64,000 nucleotides of DNA from Bradyrhizobium sp. AZCC 1721. GTDB lineage: Bacteria; Pseudomonadota; Alphaproteobacteria; Rhizobiales; Xanthobacteraceae. The stretch lies in NCBI RefSeq assembly GCF_036924715.1, contig NZ_JAZHSB010000001.1, positions 4,579,001-4,643,000 on the forward strand, given 5' to 3'. How positions within the stretch are numbered: position 1 is the stretch's first letter; each line of letters opens with the position of its first letter. The translations under genes and the position numbers were made by a program. The notes below the pieces were generated by a model. The model ran no database searches. It worked only from the letters and a program-made list of their open reading frames with translations, and had not been told where the DNA came from. Of the stretch, positions 1-9,600 are shown one piece after another.

Positions 1-369
1 CTCAATGCACTGAAGAAAAATTTAATGATGATGGCGGACGATCCTGACCGCGTAGCCCGTCATAAGAGATGTCTGTCGTGAATAAAGATGGCCCCAGCGC
101 GGGGTCCGCGCCGAGGCCATACAAGTATTCCCATTTTCAAACAGCCAGACAGCGTAGTGGGTACCCGTCTGGTGCCCCGACAAAAGCAGGAACAACTGGC
201 AACGTCTGCACGATAGTGAACAGAGCGGGAAGCTAAAGGAAACCTCGAGCCAGTTTCGCCGCTTGTAGACTCGGGGTTGAAGGGCGCCAAATGATCGCCT
301 TTGGAACGGCTCGGCGGTCTCCAAGTTTCTACCCTGTGTTATTTGTTTGACTTTGCACGAGGGCGTTTG
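1..369. other. Left edge without a supported gene
   Basis: I see no frame here with a convincing ribosome binding site or family resemblance. Minus-strand open frames at 22-324 and 60-290 have arginine/serine/histidine-rich compositions typical of chance frames in GC-rich DNA. A TTG at 301 could extend the next gene upstream, but its ATG at 370 is preferred. Confidence 0.4.
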
Positions 370-603
370 ATGAAGGAGCTCTCTGCGCTCGAGTTGGCCA
401 TAGCTTCAAGCCTGATGGCCGGCGCCATGCAAGCGGCAATGATTCAGTCGATGATCCGCAACCATCTCATTACCGACGAGGAAGGCCATGAGATCTACGA
501 GCAGGCACTTTTGATGCTTGAGACTAACCAGACCATGACTTCCTCGCCAGACGTGTTCGAGGCCGCTCGCGAACTGATCGAGCAACATCTTCGGAGTCCA
601 TAG
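370..603 (+). CDS. Small hypothetical protein, 77 aa
   Basis: I do not recognise this protein. It is acidic and predicted mostly helical, starting MKELSALELAIASSLMAGAM and ending with ELIEQHLRSP. The alternating hydrophobic and charged residues look like a folded helical bundle rather than a chance frame. The ATG at 370 is preferred over the in-frame TTG at 301, because the residues added by the longer start (LCYLFDFARG) do not resemble the rest. It stands alone, with the minus-strand coiled-coil gene converging from the right. Function unknown. Confidence 0.5.
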   Translation: MKELSALELAIASSLMAGAMQAAMIQSMIRNHLITDEEGHEIYEQALLMLETNQTMTSSPDVFEAARELIEQHLRSP

Positions 604-702
604 TCAAATCGGCTGCGCGAAGATCAACCGTCACTGGTTGTGATAATACTACGCTGGCCGACCACGACGAGGACGTCGCGGTCAGACCAAAACCCCCAAC
701 AA

Positions 703-1167
703 CTAGGCTTCGATAGCGCCGTTAGATATTTTTTTCTTGAGCGCTTCGCAGACCGCGCGCACCTCGGACGTCGTTAGCGAACACTCCTCGATCTGCAAGA
801 AGTAGCGCTTGCCCTCCTCGCGATAGCTTGCCGCCAATGCCTTGATCTCGCTGACCGTCGTATGAACGCCAGCAACCGTGGCCTCGCACTTCTTGGCAGC
901 CTCTGTCAGTTCGGCACCGAGCGCTTCGATCTCCTTTACGGCCGCATCGTATTCGCGAACGACCGCTTCGGCGGATAGTCTGCCGACCTGATTGACGCCC
1001 TCCTTGTGCTCGACGTAGTCGGGCAACGGGCCTTTCGGGAGCGGATGGTCGTCTTTCGGAACGATATGGATTGAAGGTAATGCGCGATTGCTAGTTTGGA
1101 CGATGTCTCCAATATCGCGTTCAATGTCGTCAAACTTCGATGCGAGCAGTTCGTCAGTAAAACTCAT
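703..1167 (-). CDS. Hypothetical coiled-coil protein, 154 aa
   Basis: Starting at MSFTDELLASKFDDIERDIG, the protein is acidic with a long central helical stretch (about residues 70-130: AVKEIEALGAELTEAAKKCE and onward) whose spacing suggests a coiled coil. There is no signal peptide or membrane segment. Proteins of this style occur in rhizobial accessory and phage-like regions, but I cannot name a family. An in-frame ATG five codons upstream (1182) exists; MSFTD is preferred because the five extra residues (MEHCK) look unlike a natural start. The neighbouring DNA to the right is a decayed gene on the same strand, so this may be the surviving member of a phage-like pair. Confidence 0.5.
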   Translation of the reverse strand: MSFTDELLASKFDDIERDIGDIVQTSNRALPSIHIVPKDDHPLPKGPLPDYVEHKEGVNQVGRLSAEAVVREYDAAVKEIEALGAELTEAAKKCEATVAGVHTTVSEIKALAASYREEGKRYFLQIEECSLTTSEVRAVCEALKKKISNGAIEA

Positions 1168-1290
1168 TTTACAATGCTCCAAACTGTTGCGGGGCTATCA
1201 AGCGCCGTAACGGTCAAGCAAAATGTTCCGGCTGTCCACAGCTAAGTCGGCGGCTATGTATTGTGGCCGACATTGGAACCCTCGCTCCCT

Positions 1291-1765
1291 TCATCGCACC
1301 CTCACGCTCATCGGAGCGAGGTCCGAGGCCAGGTATTTTCGGTCAACGCGCGCGTCGGCATGCGCCAGCAGGCCTTGGTGCGTCTGGGGAAGTTCGGGTA
1401 GGCCTCCCGGCGCTTTAATCCTAAATCGGTTAGCCATCGCCAATGTGGTTTGCTCGTTCGCCTCTAACGCTCCACGGCGTGCGAACTCCAATTGTCGCGC
1501 GAGCGCGGATTATCTCGGCACCATTGATGCACTCGCCCGCCGAGATTCTGGTCTCAAGCTTCCGACGCTCTCCCTCCGATCTTACTGACGACGCCAATTC
1601 TATTAGTGCGTGCCACCTGACCTTGCAAAATATCTCCGGCCGGTCACCATATCGCCGAGCCACGCGCATCATCTCGGTGACGTCGCTTGAAACGTCAATG
1701 TCGAACTGCTTGCGAACGGCTGATTGTCGGCGAGGACATAGGCCTTCTTCTGCGCTTGACCGCAC
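1291..1765 (-). pseudogene. Frameshifted DUF3102-like remnant
   Basis: Two minus-strand frames together resemble one ancestral protein. The upstream frame (1765 to about 1490) has VTEMMRVARRYGDRPEIFCK followed by a helix reading WHALIELASSVRSEGERRKL and then ETRISAGECINGAEI. The downstream frame (1491-1291) continues with LEFARRGALEANEQTTLAM. The pattern 'ALxELAS...R..LE.RI.AGE....EI' is what I remember of DUF3102-type proteins in phage-like and plasmid regions. The switch of frame near 1485 shows a frameshift, and I see no clean start. Assignment to DUF3102 is from memory. Confidence 0.35.
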
Positions 1766-2075
1766 TGGTGGCGTTCATTCTGGTCGAGCTAGGCGTCGTA
1801 ATCGCGGTTGCCGCCCTACTTTTCAATGTCGCTGTCGGTATCGATTGGTCGGCTTCGAATGAATAGAAAAATAACTCGCGAAATCCGCGATCTTCTGGTC
1901 ACGATGGCAGGGCGATGAGGTGGGGAGCCACCGCCGCCGAAGCTCGACGGTCCGCCGGTCACCAACATCAGGAACGTCTCGCAGCCCTTACGAACTGCGT
2001 GCAGCCGGAACCATCACCAAAAAAGAGTAACTTGAGGCCCGCCACGGGTGGGAATAGGCTTCCTGGATTGGCGAA
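1766..2075. other. Gap without a firm gene
   Basis: No gene can be supported. A plus-strand frame ending at 1866 encodes a very hydrophobic stretch (VAFILVELGVVIAVAALLFN) that could be a membrane peptide starting at a TTG at 1756. It overlaps the decayed minus-strand gene and lacks a clear ribosome binding site. The rest is unassigned. Confidence 0.3.
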
Positions 2076-2903
2076 GTGAAGAAGAAGGAATGGCCTGATA
2101 ACCCGTCAGAATTGGCGGTGGTTTACATGCGCCATACGATTGAGGCCGCACCGAACGTCGTCATCCTCGAGGCGTCACACGCGCGGCGGGGATTTGCAAT
2201 TTCCTGGATCGCCCGAACCCTCAGCACGGCGGCGCTCATCGGAATCTGTCTCCACGCCGGAGTCGTCGCCTATGTGACGCGATACGCCAGTCAGCAGGAG
2301 ATATCTAAGCTCATCACGATCGTCTCGCCGGTCATGGCGCAACAGACGCCATTGCCGAAGGACGACGAGACGGCGCAGCTCAAGCAGGCAGTCGACAACG
2401 CGACGGCGGAACTGCGGCAGGCTCTGCAGCAGAAGCACGATCGGGCCGAGGCGCTCGAAGCCGAACTGGTGAAGGCGTGGCGGTACGTCGGCAAGCTGTT
2501 GTCGATGCGCGACGGCGAGGCGGACCAGTTCAGCCAGGCGGTCGACAGCGCGACGGCGGTACTGCGGCAGGCTCTGCAGCAGGAGCACGACAGGGCCGAA
2601 GCGCTGGCAACCGAACTGGCGAACGCACGGCGCGCCATAGAACAGATACCCGCTGCCGTGGACGGGAGGCCCGGTGTCTCCTTGCCCGCCTGGGCAAACA
2701 GCTACGCCCTCGTGAAGCCCGCCCAGACCGCAGTGCAACCGGACGTGGCCAGGGAGAACGGCAAATCGGCAATTAGACCGGGTGAACCAGCTCGCGTTGA
2801 GCACAAACCGCGCGGAGGCTACGGCTGCCATCACTTCCGGACCTATGATCCGGCATCCGGAACCTACAAGGGCTATGACGGACGACGGCATTCCTGCCCA
2901 TAA
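2076..2903 (+). CDS. Membrane-anchored coiled-coil protein with BA14K-like C-terminus
   Basis: The 275-residue protein has a short N-terminal arm, one predicted membrane helix (about residues 48-67, STAALIGICLHAGVVAYV), and a long helical region. That region holds an internal duplication: near-identical 40-residue units QAVDNATAELRQALQQKHDR and QAVDSATAVLRQALQQEHDR, at about 103-142 and 150-190. The last 30 residues (GYGCHHFRTYDPASGTYKGY ... HSCP) match the paired-cysteine pattern of BA14K-like proteins of Rhizobiales, which are cell-envelope proteins. A GTG start at 2076 is used; an ATG at 2127 is an alternative. It is probably anchored in the inner membrane with the coiled coil and BA14K-like tail in the periplasm. 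Role unknown. Confidence 0.65.
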   Translation: MKKKEWPDNPSELAVVYMRHTIEAAPNVVILEASHARRGFAISWIARTLSTAALIGICLHAGVVAYVTRYASQQEISKLITIVSPVMAQQTPLPKDDETAQLKQAVDNATAELRQALQQKHDRAEALEAELVKAWRYVGKLLSMRDGEADQFSQAVDSATAVLRQALQQEHDRAEALATELANARRAIEQIPAAVDGRPGVSLPAWANSYALVKPAQTAVQPDVARENGKSAIRPGEPARVEHKPRGGYGCHHFRTYDPASGTYKGYDGRRHSCP

Positions 2904-2984
2904 GTTCGGGCGGCGTTTTTGGAGACAAGCCTAGCTGACCTGCCGCTATGGGCAACAAAATGCACCCGCCCTCACCTCGGCTGC

Positions 2985-3160
2985 TGCGGCTTCCCAACGA
3001 CGTCGCCGAACGCGATCGTCGAGCCGATCCACCCAAAGGCGATGCCGGTGATCCTGACGACCGATGAGGAGCGCGATGTCTGGATGCGCGCGCCGTGGGA
3101 TGAGGCGAAGTCGTTGCAGCGGCCGTTGCTGGATGATGCCTTAAAAGATTGTGCTGTGGT
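2985..3160 (+). pseudogene. C-terminal remnant of an SRAP (YedK/HMCES) peptidase
   Basis: About 55 codons match the C-terminal core of SOS response-associated peptidases, which form thiazolidine crosslinks with abasic sites in single-stranded DNA. The diagnostic stretch is PNAIVEPIHPKAMPVILTTD, followed by WMRAPWDEAKSLQRPLLDD. The catalytic N-terminal Cys2 half is missing, and the frame runs out into unrelated sequence after DDALK. It is a dead fragment, not a short active enzyme. Confidence 0.7.
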
Positions 3161-3222
3161 GCGGAGAAAGGAAAGATCAGGCGGCGGCCTGAACTATTGC
3201 GCCTTGATCGGTTTTGTGTTTG

Positions 3223-3436
3223 CTAGGATACCGTTGATGATCTGTCTTGCGGTATGCGGGCCACTTGCGCCGTCTCTGGCGAAATTCCTGGCAGCTTGTA
3301 GTCGTCGGTCAAATCAAGCAATGCCTTTCTCACATCGGACCGAAACCCATCAGGATTCTCTGCCATATCGCCAAGATGCCATCAGCATAAAATTGTTGGC
3401 CATATCGATGCCGAGCTGCTGGCCTTGTGTATTCAT
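3223..3436 (-). pseudogene. Small frameshifted gene
   Basis: From the ATG at 3436 the frame reads MNTQGQQLGIDMANNFMLMA and then SWRYGRES before a stop. One base shifted, it continues sensibly as DGFRSDVRKALLDLTDDYKL and PGISPETAQVARIPQDR up to a stop at 3223. The 214-nt span is one base out of frame, which fits a single indel in a gene of about 70 codons. I do not know its function. Confidence 0.35.
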
Positions 3437-3666
3437 CTGACCTCTTATAGTCGCGAGAACCCTGTTTCCTTTAGGCTATTTCTTCTCGCGCCGCACGCCT
3501 TGAGTTGACCACACAGTGCCGCCGGGCAATGTTTTTCGATACCAGCGGGCCCGGCGATGTTCGACCGGCTCGGCGTCATGCGGGCATTGAACCGTCACCA
3601 CGTTCGGGAGTTTAACCCATCTCGGAAGAGCCCCCACTGGGGACGCCGCAAGCTGGCGCGAGATCG

Positions 3667-3843
3667 ATGAAGACGGTCTGGATTTACGTTGATACCAGCA
3701 AGGATGTTGGCGACCCGGATCACCTCAAGGTGTTTGCGAGCCCTGAGGCTGCTGATGCATGGTTTGAGAAGAACGACACCGAGGGCGTTGCATTCGGGTA
3801 CGATGTTCTGGATGAGGCCGACGTTGCAGGCGGCGGAGAATAG
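3667..3843 (+). CDS. Small conserved hypothetical protein, 58 aa
   Basis: This short acidic protein begins MKTVWIYVDTSKDVGDPDHL and contains FASPEAADAWFEKNDTEGVA. I recall near-identical small proteins in Bradyrhizobium genomes. The alternation of beta-like (VWIYVDT) and helical (SPEAADAWFEKN) segments suggests a small alpha/beta fold. There is no signal peptide. Fifty-one bases downstream another small gene follows on the same strand. Function unknown. Confidence 0.65.
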   Translation: MKTVWIYVDTSKDVGDPDHLKVFASPEAADAWFEKNDTEGVAFGYDVLDEADVAGGGE

Positions 3844-3894
3844 GAACTAGTCCACCGGCCCGCGCTTGAGTTCGCGTCCGTAGAGTGTGGAGCG

Positions 3895-4119
3895 ATGAAT
3901 AGCCCCGACCAAGATACGCTGGTTCGCGCCGTCGAGGACGCCAGGCGTATTCTTGGGGAGTACATCGAGCCGGGACCGCGTGATGCAACGCAAACCGTAG
4001 AGCGGCTTCTGGTCGTGCTCGACCGGGATGACCTGGTTCATGCGCTCGACAGGATCAATCGGCGCAGATCGATACGGCTGATCGAGGCGACGATCATACC
4101 GAAGAACCCGCCGGTGTGA
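3895..4119 (+). CDS. Small conserved hypothetical protein, 74 aa
   Basis: The protein begins MNSPDQDTLVRAVEDARRIL and includes TQTVERLLVVLDRDDLVHAL. It is helical and charged, with no signal peptide. Similar 70-80 residue proteins are common next to one another in Bradyrhizobium accessory DNA. It follows the 58-residue gene at 3667 after a 51-base gap and could share its transcript. Function unknown. Confidence 0.6.
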   Translation: MNSPDQDTLVRAVEDARRILGEYIEPGPRDATQTVERLLVVLDRDDLVHALDRINRRRSIRLIEATIIPKNPPV

Positions 4120-4143
4120 ACAGCAGGCGACGCGGCAGCGGCA

Positions 4144-4305
4144 TTATTGCTTCGTCGGTTTGTCGACCATCACCTTGATCGCCTTATCAATAGCCATCTC
4201 CGCGAAACGGTTTGCGCCCAGTCGGTTGGAAGCCGTCCCGGACTTTGGCTGCTTACCGGGAACGTACACGGTCCACCTCCAGCCCGTGGGATTGGCCGTC
4301 TGGAC
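4144..4305 (-). CDS. Small hypothetical protein or remnant, start unclear
   Basis: A minus-strand frame ending at the TAA at 4144 reads ANPTGWRWTVYVPGKQPKSG, then TASNRLGANRFAEMAIDKAI and ends KVMVDKPTKQ. The composition is protein-like and resembles short rhizobial proteins. I cannot find a good ATG; a GTG inside (VYVPGK) or a lost upstream start is possible, so it may be a truncated remnant. Confidence 0.35.
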   Translation of the reverse strand, partial: VQTANPTGWRWTVYVPGKQPKSGTASNRLGANRFAEMAIDKAIKVMVDKPTKQ

Positions 4306-4606
4306 TACACTATGGGATGCCCTTGTGCTCCATGAGGAGACAACGGTTGAGCGTTTCCCCTGGTTCAGACTCGGGGTCCGGTGGAGCGGCCTTAACAGTC
4401 TCGCGTGCTATCCTAATTGGGCCACCCGCAAATTCAAACGAGGCCCGAAACCAATTGCTGATTGCCCAGTTTTCCCGATACTTCCATGGAAGCCACAGGA
4501 TTGGTCCCAGCTTTGCTCCTGTTGCCACGAAGCTGGGGCCGTTCTGTTGAACGAGGCCGCCAACGGAGCGGCCCGACTCGCTGGGAGTTGGACCCGCTCA
4601 GATGTT

Positions 4607-4774
4607 TTATTCTTCGCTGGACTTCCCGGAACCGGCGGTTCCGAGCAGCTCCCATGCCGTGTCGATTTGTTTCAGCAAGCGCTCTGTCTCTTCGCGCTCG
4701 TTCGGACCCATATCTCCCTGCATCCGATCCAACAGTTGCTGTTTGCGGGCGAGGAGGTTTGCCAGAGCTGTCAT
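4607..4774 (-). CDS. Small hypothetical protein, 55 aa
   Basis: This short protein begins MTALANLLARKQQLLDRMQG and continues GPNEREETERLLKQIDTAWE. It is a two-helix, coiled-coil-like charged protein of a type I recall as frequent in Bradyrhizobium. No signal peptide. It is isolated on the minus strand, just downstream of the DUF1236 gene on the same strand, with a hairpin between them. The 290 bases to its left hold no supported gene. Function unknown. Confidence 0.55.
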   Translation of the reverse strand: MTALANLLARKQQLLDRMQGDMGPNEREETERLLKQIDTAWELLGTAGSGKSSEE

Positions 4775-4825
4775 GTTGATGACCAGCGTTGAGGAGCTGC
4801 GCGACGGCTACAAGTGATACAGGCG

Positions 4826-4858
4826 AGGCGGGCATTTCTGCCCGCCTTATACTTTATT
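4826..4858 (+). terminator. Hairpin terminator between small gene and DUF1236 gene
   Basis: Arms AGGCGGGC (4826-4833) and GCCCGCCT (4840-4847) pair perfectly around a six-base loop. They are followed on the plus strand by T-rich TTATACTTTATTTT. The stem can serve both strands; on the minus strand it lies just past the DUF1236 stop at 4876. Confidence 0.55.
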
Positions 4859-4875
4859 TTGCGAAAAGCCCGCTG

Positions 4876-5679
4876 TTAAGCTTCCAGAACTGCCACGATC
4901 TCGTAGGTGTTCGGATCGACGATCACGATCTGCTCCTTGACGAGGATATATTTGTACCTACGCCACTCCGGATAGATCGTCACCACTCGCTCCGGCAGCG
5001 TGTGGAAGGTCACGTCGCGCGGTACCTTAGTGCCGACCGAAATCGAGAAGTTCACGTTCGTCACCGGCTGAACGCGGGTCTCCTTGATCGCGCTGGTGAT
5101 CTGGGTGCGTTGCTCGGTCGAGAGCTTCGCTGCTGCGCCAGCCTGGCCCGTAGTCGTGCTCTCGCCCGCTGCTCCGCCCTGCGTTTGAGTCTGCATGCGG
5201 TCTTCCTTGCCCTGGGCCTTCTGGTCCTTCTGCGGCATGGTCTGGTCGCGATCCTTAGTCGTGGTCTGGTCACGATCCTTGGTCGTGGTCTGCTCACGCT
5301 GCTGGGTCGTGCCTTGCTCACGCTGCATCGTGCCCTGGCCCGTCGTCTGACCCTTCTGGTCGGCCTTCGTGCCGGGGCGGTCCTCCTTGCCCTCGGCCTT
5401 CATGTCCTTGTCGCCCTTCATTTTGTCTTCGGCGCGCTGTTTCGTTTCACCGCCCGTCGACTTCTCGGACTCCGCACCCTTCATACCTGTCGTGCCGCCG
5501 TCATCGCGTTGCATCGCGCCGCCGGACGCACCACCACCGCGATCGGAGGGCGCGCTCTGCTGCGTCGTGGAACCTGGTGAACCTGCATCGCGGCCCGTTC
5601 CGGTACCCTGCGCATTCGCAAAACCGGTTCCAGCGATCAGGGCCGCAGTCGCGGCCGTAATCAAGAAACGATTGGCCAT
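4876..5679 (-). CDS. Secreted DUF1236 domain protein
   Basis: The 267-residue protein has a cleavable signal peptide (residues 1-23, ending GTGFANA before QGTG). A long low-complexity Gln/Thr/Lys/Asp-rich linker follows, with short repeats such as KDRDQTTTKDRDQT at about 130-150. The C-terminal DUF1236 domain (about 185-267) contains KETRVQPVTNVNFSISVGTK and ends VDPNTYEIVAVLEA. DUF1236 proteins are abundant in Bradyrhizobium and predicted periplasmic; their role is unknown. The gene is monocistronic, with a hairpin downstream at 4826. The repeats are a likely source of length variation. Confidence 0.85.
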   Translation of the reverse strand: MANRFLITAATAALIAGTGFANAQGTGTGRDAGSPGSTTQQSAPSDRGGGASGGAMQRDDGGTTGMKGAESEKSTGGETKQRAEDKMKGDKDMKAEGKEDRPGTKADQKGQTTGQGTMQREQGTTQQREQTTTKDRDQTTTKDRDQTMPQKDQKAQGKEDRMQTQTQGGAAGESTTTGQAGAAAKLSTEQRTQITSAIKETRVQPVTNVNFSISVGTKVPRDVTFHTLPERVVTIYPEWRRYKYILVKEQIVIVDPNTYEIVAVLEA

Positions 5680-6162
5680 CGAATTGTCTCCTCAGTGTCT
5701 GCATTGCCCACGCCGACAACGAATAGGAATTGCCGGATGTTCCCGGTCTCTTGCTGTTCCGCGCGGACTTTGTTCGTGAATGCGTGATGAACTTGCGCGC
5801 CGCAGAAAACCTAGCAAGCGGCTAATCGCTATTTATACGGACGATGCTGAAGGCGTACCGCCTCACCGTGCAAATGCCAGCGTGGTGCACGATCTGCGCG
5901 ACGGCCTTGGTGCTGCCCTCGGTCACCGGCTCATGCTGACCTTCGGCACCTATGGCGAGGTGCTCGGTGATCGCGGTGGGTATGATACGCTCGCCTTCGC
6001 CGGTCTCGGTGAGCGCGTAGCCGGTTTGGTAAAGCTGACTCCGGTAGGCACTCCAAGAGCACCTGCCTCACGCACAGCCAGTGACAAGGGAGGTTACGGC
6101 TTCACGCGCTCGTTTTAATCGCGGACCTCGCGTGGCACATAGCCGCGAAGTTCAGCCGGGTC
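5680..6162. other. Intergenic, no supported gene
   Basis: The part next to 5679 must hold the DUF1236 promoter. A plus-strand frame at 5780-6118 and a minus-strand frame in the same stretch are both open. Neither has a ribosome binding site or a familiar motif, so I call neither. Confidence 0.35.
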
Positions 6163-6678
6163 TCAGTTAGTCTTGAGGAACTTGTACGTTCCTTTCTTAT
6201 AGCCAATTACTTGATTGATGCCGTCGAAGTTGCCCTTGAGCGGGTTGATGGTAATGACGAGCGCCGCCTGGAGACCTTCGAATTTGCCGGTGCCGCCAGT
6301 GATTTTGCAATTGTTGGGTTGCCCCGGCAGGAAATCGCATTGTTCGAATGTTTGATCGCCGTCCTTGTCGACGTAAGTGCAGTACCCGCGCACTTCCATC
6401 GTATTCGCCGACGGATCCCTGAGCCGGCTAAACTGGCAGCGTCCACCCATGTTGTTGAGCACAGGATTTCCCGCGTCGTTCGTTGCCGTCATCGCTTGAT
6501 TCAGTAGGTCAAACTCCCTGCCGCCGCCGACCGGCATCGGCTTGGGGGGCGGAATTGGCGTCGCCGTAAATGTGACGGAGACAGGTCCTTCCGGTGGAAT
6601 GCTCTGAGCCTGGGCGTTACCAGCGATCAGAACGGCAGCAACCGAAGACAATGCGAGAAGTACGTTAGTGATTGCCAT
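6163..6678 (-). CDS. Secreted hypothetical protein, allene-oxide-cyclase-barrel-like
   Basis: The 171-residue protein has a signal peptide (1-24, ending AGNAQA before QSIPPEG). The mature part contains four cysteines (GGRCQF, GYCTYV, EQCDFL, NNCKIT) that could form two disulfides. It ends with a beta-rich motif GGTGKFEGLQ ... GYKKGTYKF like that of small secreted barrel proteins (AOC-barrel/lipocalin-like). It lies 14 bases downstream of the giant RTX gene on the same strand, so it could be read through from it. Exact family uncertain, function unknown. Confidence 0.6.
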   Translation of the reverse strand: MAITNVLLALSSVAAVLIAGNAQAQSIPPEGPVSVTFTATPIPPPKPMPVGGGREFDLLNQAMTATNDAGNPVLNNMGGRCQFSRLRDPSANTMEVRGYCTYVDKDGDQTFEQCDFLPGQPNNCKITGGTGKFEGLQAALVITINPLKGNFDGINQVIGYKKGTYKFLKTN

Positions 6679-6692
6679 TGTTCCCTCCCGTT

Positions 6693-9600
6693 CTAGAGTA
6701 TGAAGTCTCCTGCCGAAAGTATGTGACGGCCGACCAGGTCGATCTGAAATTCCGCCGCCGCGTCGGCGTCGATACTGCCCTCCACGATTGTGTGCTCGAT
6801 GCCGTTTGCGTCCGTCTCGTAGTGATACCCGAGCTGGCCTCGCCCGAGCTGGCCCACACCACCGACGACGTTGATGAGTTCGCCGACAAACACGAACTCG
6901 GGGTTGCCGGCCTGGCCGCCATTGGCGTCGATTCCGCTCAGATCGAAGCGATCGGCCGCAGGCACAAAATCGGTGATGATATCCCGATTGGCGTCAATGC
7001 CAGCGGCATTGGTGCTTGCGAATACGAAGGTGTCATTGCCTGTTCCGCCACTAAAGGTGTTGTGCGCATTGCTGGCTGTGATCGTGTCTTGGCCGGAGCC
7101 CCCCACCACATTTTCTATGGTCGTTAGGGTATCGGTGCCGATCTCGCTGCTGGACGCTGTCCCTGTTACCAGATTGATGGTCGCGTCGGCAGCGAGTCCA
7201 GCAAGGCTATAAGTATCGCTCCCGCCATTGCCAGCGTAGCCATCGTTGCCATCACCCGCCGTGGCGATGAACGTATCGTCGCCAGCTCCCCCACCCAGTA
7301 TATCATTGCCACCTAGGCCGACGATCGTGTCGTTCCCGCCAGCGCCCGACAGCGTATCGGCGTTACCGCCGCCGGCGATTGTGTTGGCCAAGCCGTTGCC
7401 GGTACCATTGAAGTTTCCGGTGCCCACGTAGGTCAGGTTCTCGGTACTCGCTGACAAAGTATAGGCCGCGCTCGCCGCCATCACGGTGTCCGTGCCTGCG
7501 TTCGCAACTTCGACGACGACATCCGACTGGTTGTCGACAGAATAGGTATCGTTGCCGCCGAGGCCGACCAGCCGGTCGACGCCTCCCGCGCCATCGAGCG
7601 TATCATTGCCGGCACCGCCCGTGATCGAATTGGCGAGTGCGTTGCCGGTACCCGTGAAATCGCCGCTGCCGACGAACGTGAGGTTTTCGACGTTGGCGAT
7701 CCCGGCGAGCGCAAACACCGCGAGTGCCGTCCGGATCGTGTCCGTCCCCTCGCCGGCATTCTCGACGACGATATCCTCAGAACTGTCCACCACATAGCCA
7801 TCGTTGCCTGCACCGCCGGTCATCGTATCTCGACCTGTCCCGCCATCGAGCACGTCAGCGCCGGCGCCGCCAATGAGCACGTCGTTTCCTGTAAGCCCCA
7901 GCAGCGTATCATTCCCACCCTGACCATTGAGCGTGTCTTCCTCGGCTGTTCCGGTCAGAGTGTTAGCGGCGCCATTGCCCGTTAGGGATGTGCCGGCCGT
8001 ATTTTGGACCGTGACCGCAATCGCCTGCGTATCCATTCCGCCGTTGCTATCAGATACTTGGACGATGACGTCGTAGACGTTATCGGTTCCGGCATCGCTC
8101 GGTGTCTCAAAATCAGGCGCTGTGACGAATGAGAGCGCGCCGCTGCTCCCGTCAATCTGGAATAGCCCCGCATCGGCGCCGCCGCCGATTGTATAGGTCA
8201 GCGTCTGTCCGGGGTCCGGGTCTGTCGCCACCACGGTCGTGACCACCGTCACGTTCTCAGACACCACGCGAGCCGCCGTTTCGCCGCCGCCGTCGGAGGT
8301 GATAAAGGGCGACTGGTTAATAAGTTGGGCGGCCGGAATAATTCCATCGGCGAAGGCGAAGAACTCTACGTTTCGCACCGTATCGGTCGCATCGGGGGAG
8401 CCGGCGCGAAGATCAGTGATGGTAACGCTCCCGTCTCCGTTCAGCTCGATCGAATAGTTCGCCCTCATACCTGAATAGACAGCGGTGTCGATATCCGTAC
8501 CGCCGTCGATGTTATCGATGCCTGCACTTCCCTCAAGTGTGTCGTCACCACTATTTCCGACCAGAATGTCGTCGCCACCCTGCCCACCAATGACGTCCGA
8601 TTGCGAGGACCCCGTCACCGTGTCGGCTCCCGCGGAGCCATTGACGGTGACCGTGTCTTCTCCCGTATTCCAGTCGGCAAACGACCAGCCCGACAGGTCG
8701 AGCGATCCGGACGGCGTCATATTGATGGCAACGGCGTCCGTTGAGCGGCCATAGGCTGCAGGCTTGCCCGACACAATCAACGCTGACAGTGCAGCCTCTC
8801 CGATCTGATCGGAGTTGAAGACCACAGTGTTTGTTGCGCTGCCTCCCAGAAACGTCAAGGCTTCGATGGACGCTATGGTAGTACCGGAAAAATCCGTCGG
8901 CGCCGGTTCCGCGTGCTGTATTCTGATTATGTCGAAACCCGCACCACCATCGTAGGTTTCGCCAGCAACGACTTCTCCCGCCTGGAAAATTCGGAAGATA
9001 TCGGTGCCGTCTCCGCCTGACAGATAATCCTGTCCCATTCCTCCGCCCAAATATTCGTCTTGTGCCGACCCCGAGATCGTGTCGTCCCCGATGGTCCCGC
9101 CAAGAAAGATCTGCTTGGACGGATTCCAATTGAGGAACGTCCAGCCGGAAATGTCGACGACAGGCCCGCCTATGGACAGAACAGCGAACCCTGCATTCCC
9201 CGTTACCACGAGGTTCGGCGAAAGCCCCGCTCCAAGGTGATCCGAAGTAAAGCTGGGGGAGTCAAAACCGGACGTGTAGGTGAGGGCCTCGATGGAGTTC
9301 AACGTGACCCCTTCGAACTCCATGAAGCCGGCAATTTGCAGGGTGTCCAGCCCGCCTCCACCATCGTATATCTCCCCACCGACAACATCGCCCGCTATGG
9401 CCAGAAGCGTATCGTCCCCCTCGCCCCCGAGCAGGCTGTCGACACCACCCCGTCCGTCGAGCGTGTCATTGCCGGCAAGGCCGCTAATCGTGTCCTCCTC
9501 GTTCGTTCCTACCAGGTTATTGTCGCCCGCATCTCCAACAATGCTGCCCGAAACGTTTGTTACGGTGATTGCGAGCGCCTGCGTGTCGGTTGCTCCGCTG

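Noticed and set aside
4789..5580. Plus-strand frame of 263 codons over the DUF1236 gene
   Set aside because: It is antisense to a gene with a signal peptide and a recognised domain; the Leu/Arg-rich product is the mirror of Gln/Lys-rich codons.
5780..6118. Plus-strand frame of 112 codons between the two secreted-protein genes
   Set aside because: No ribosome binding site or motif, and the opposite strand is open too, so it cannot be told from chance.
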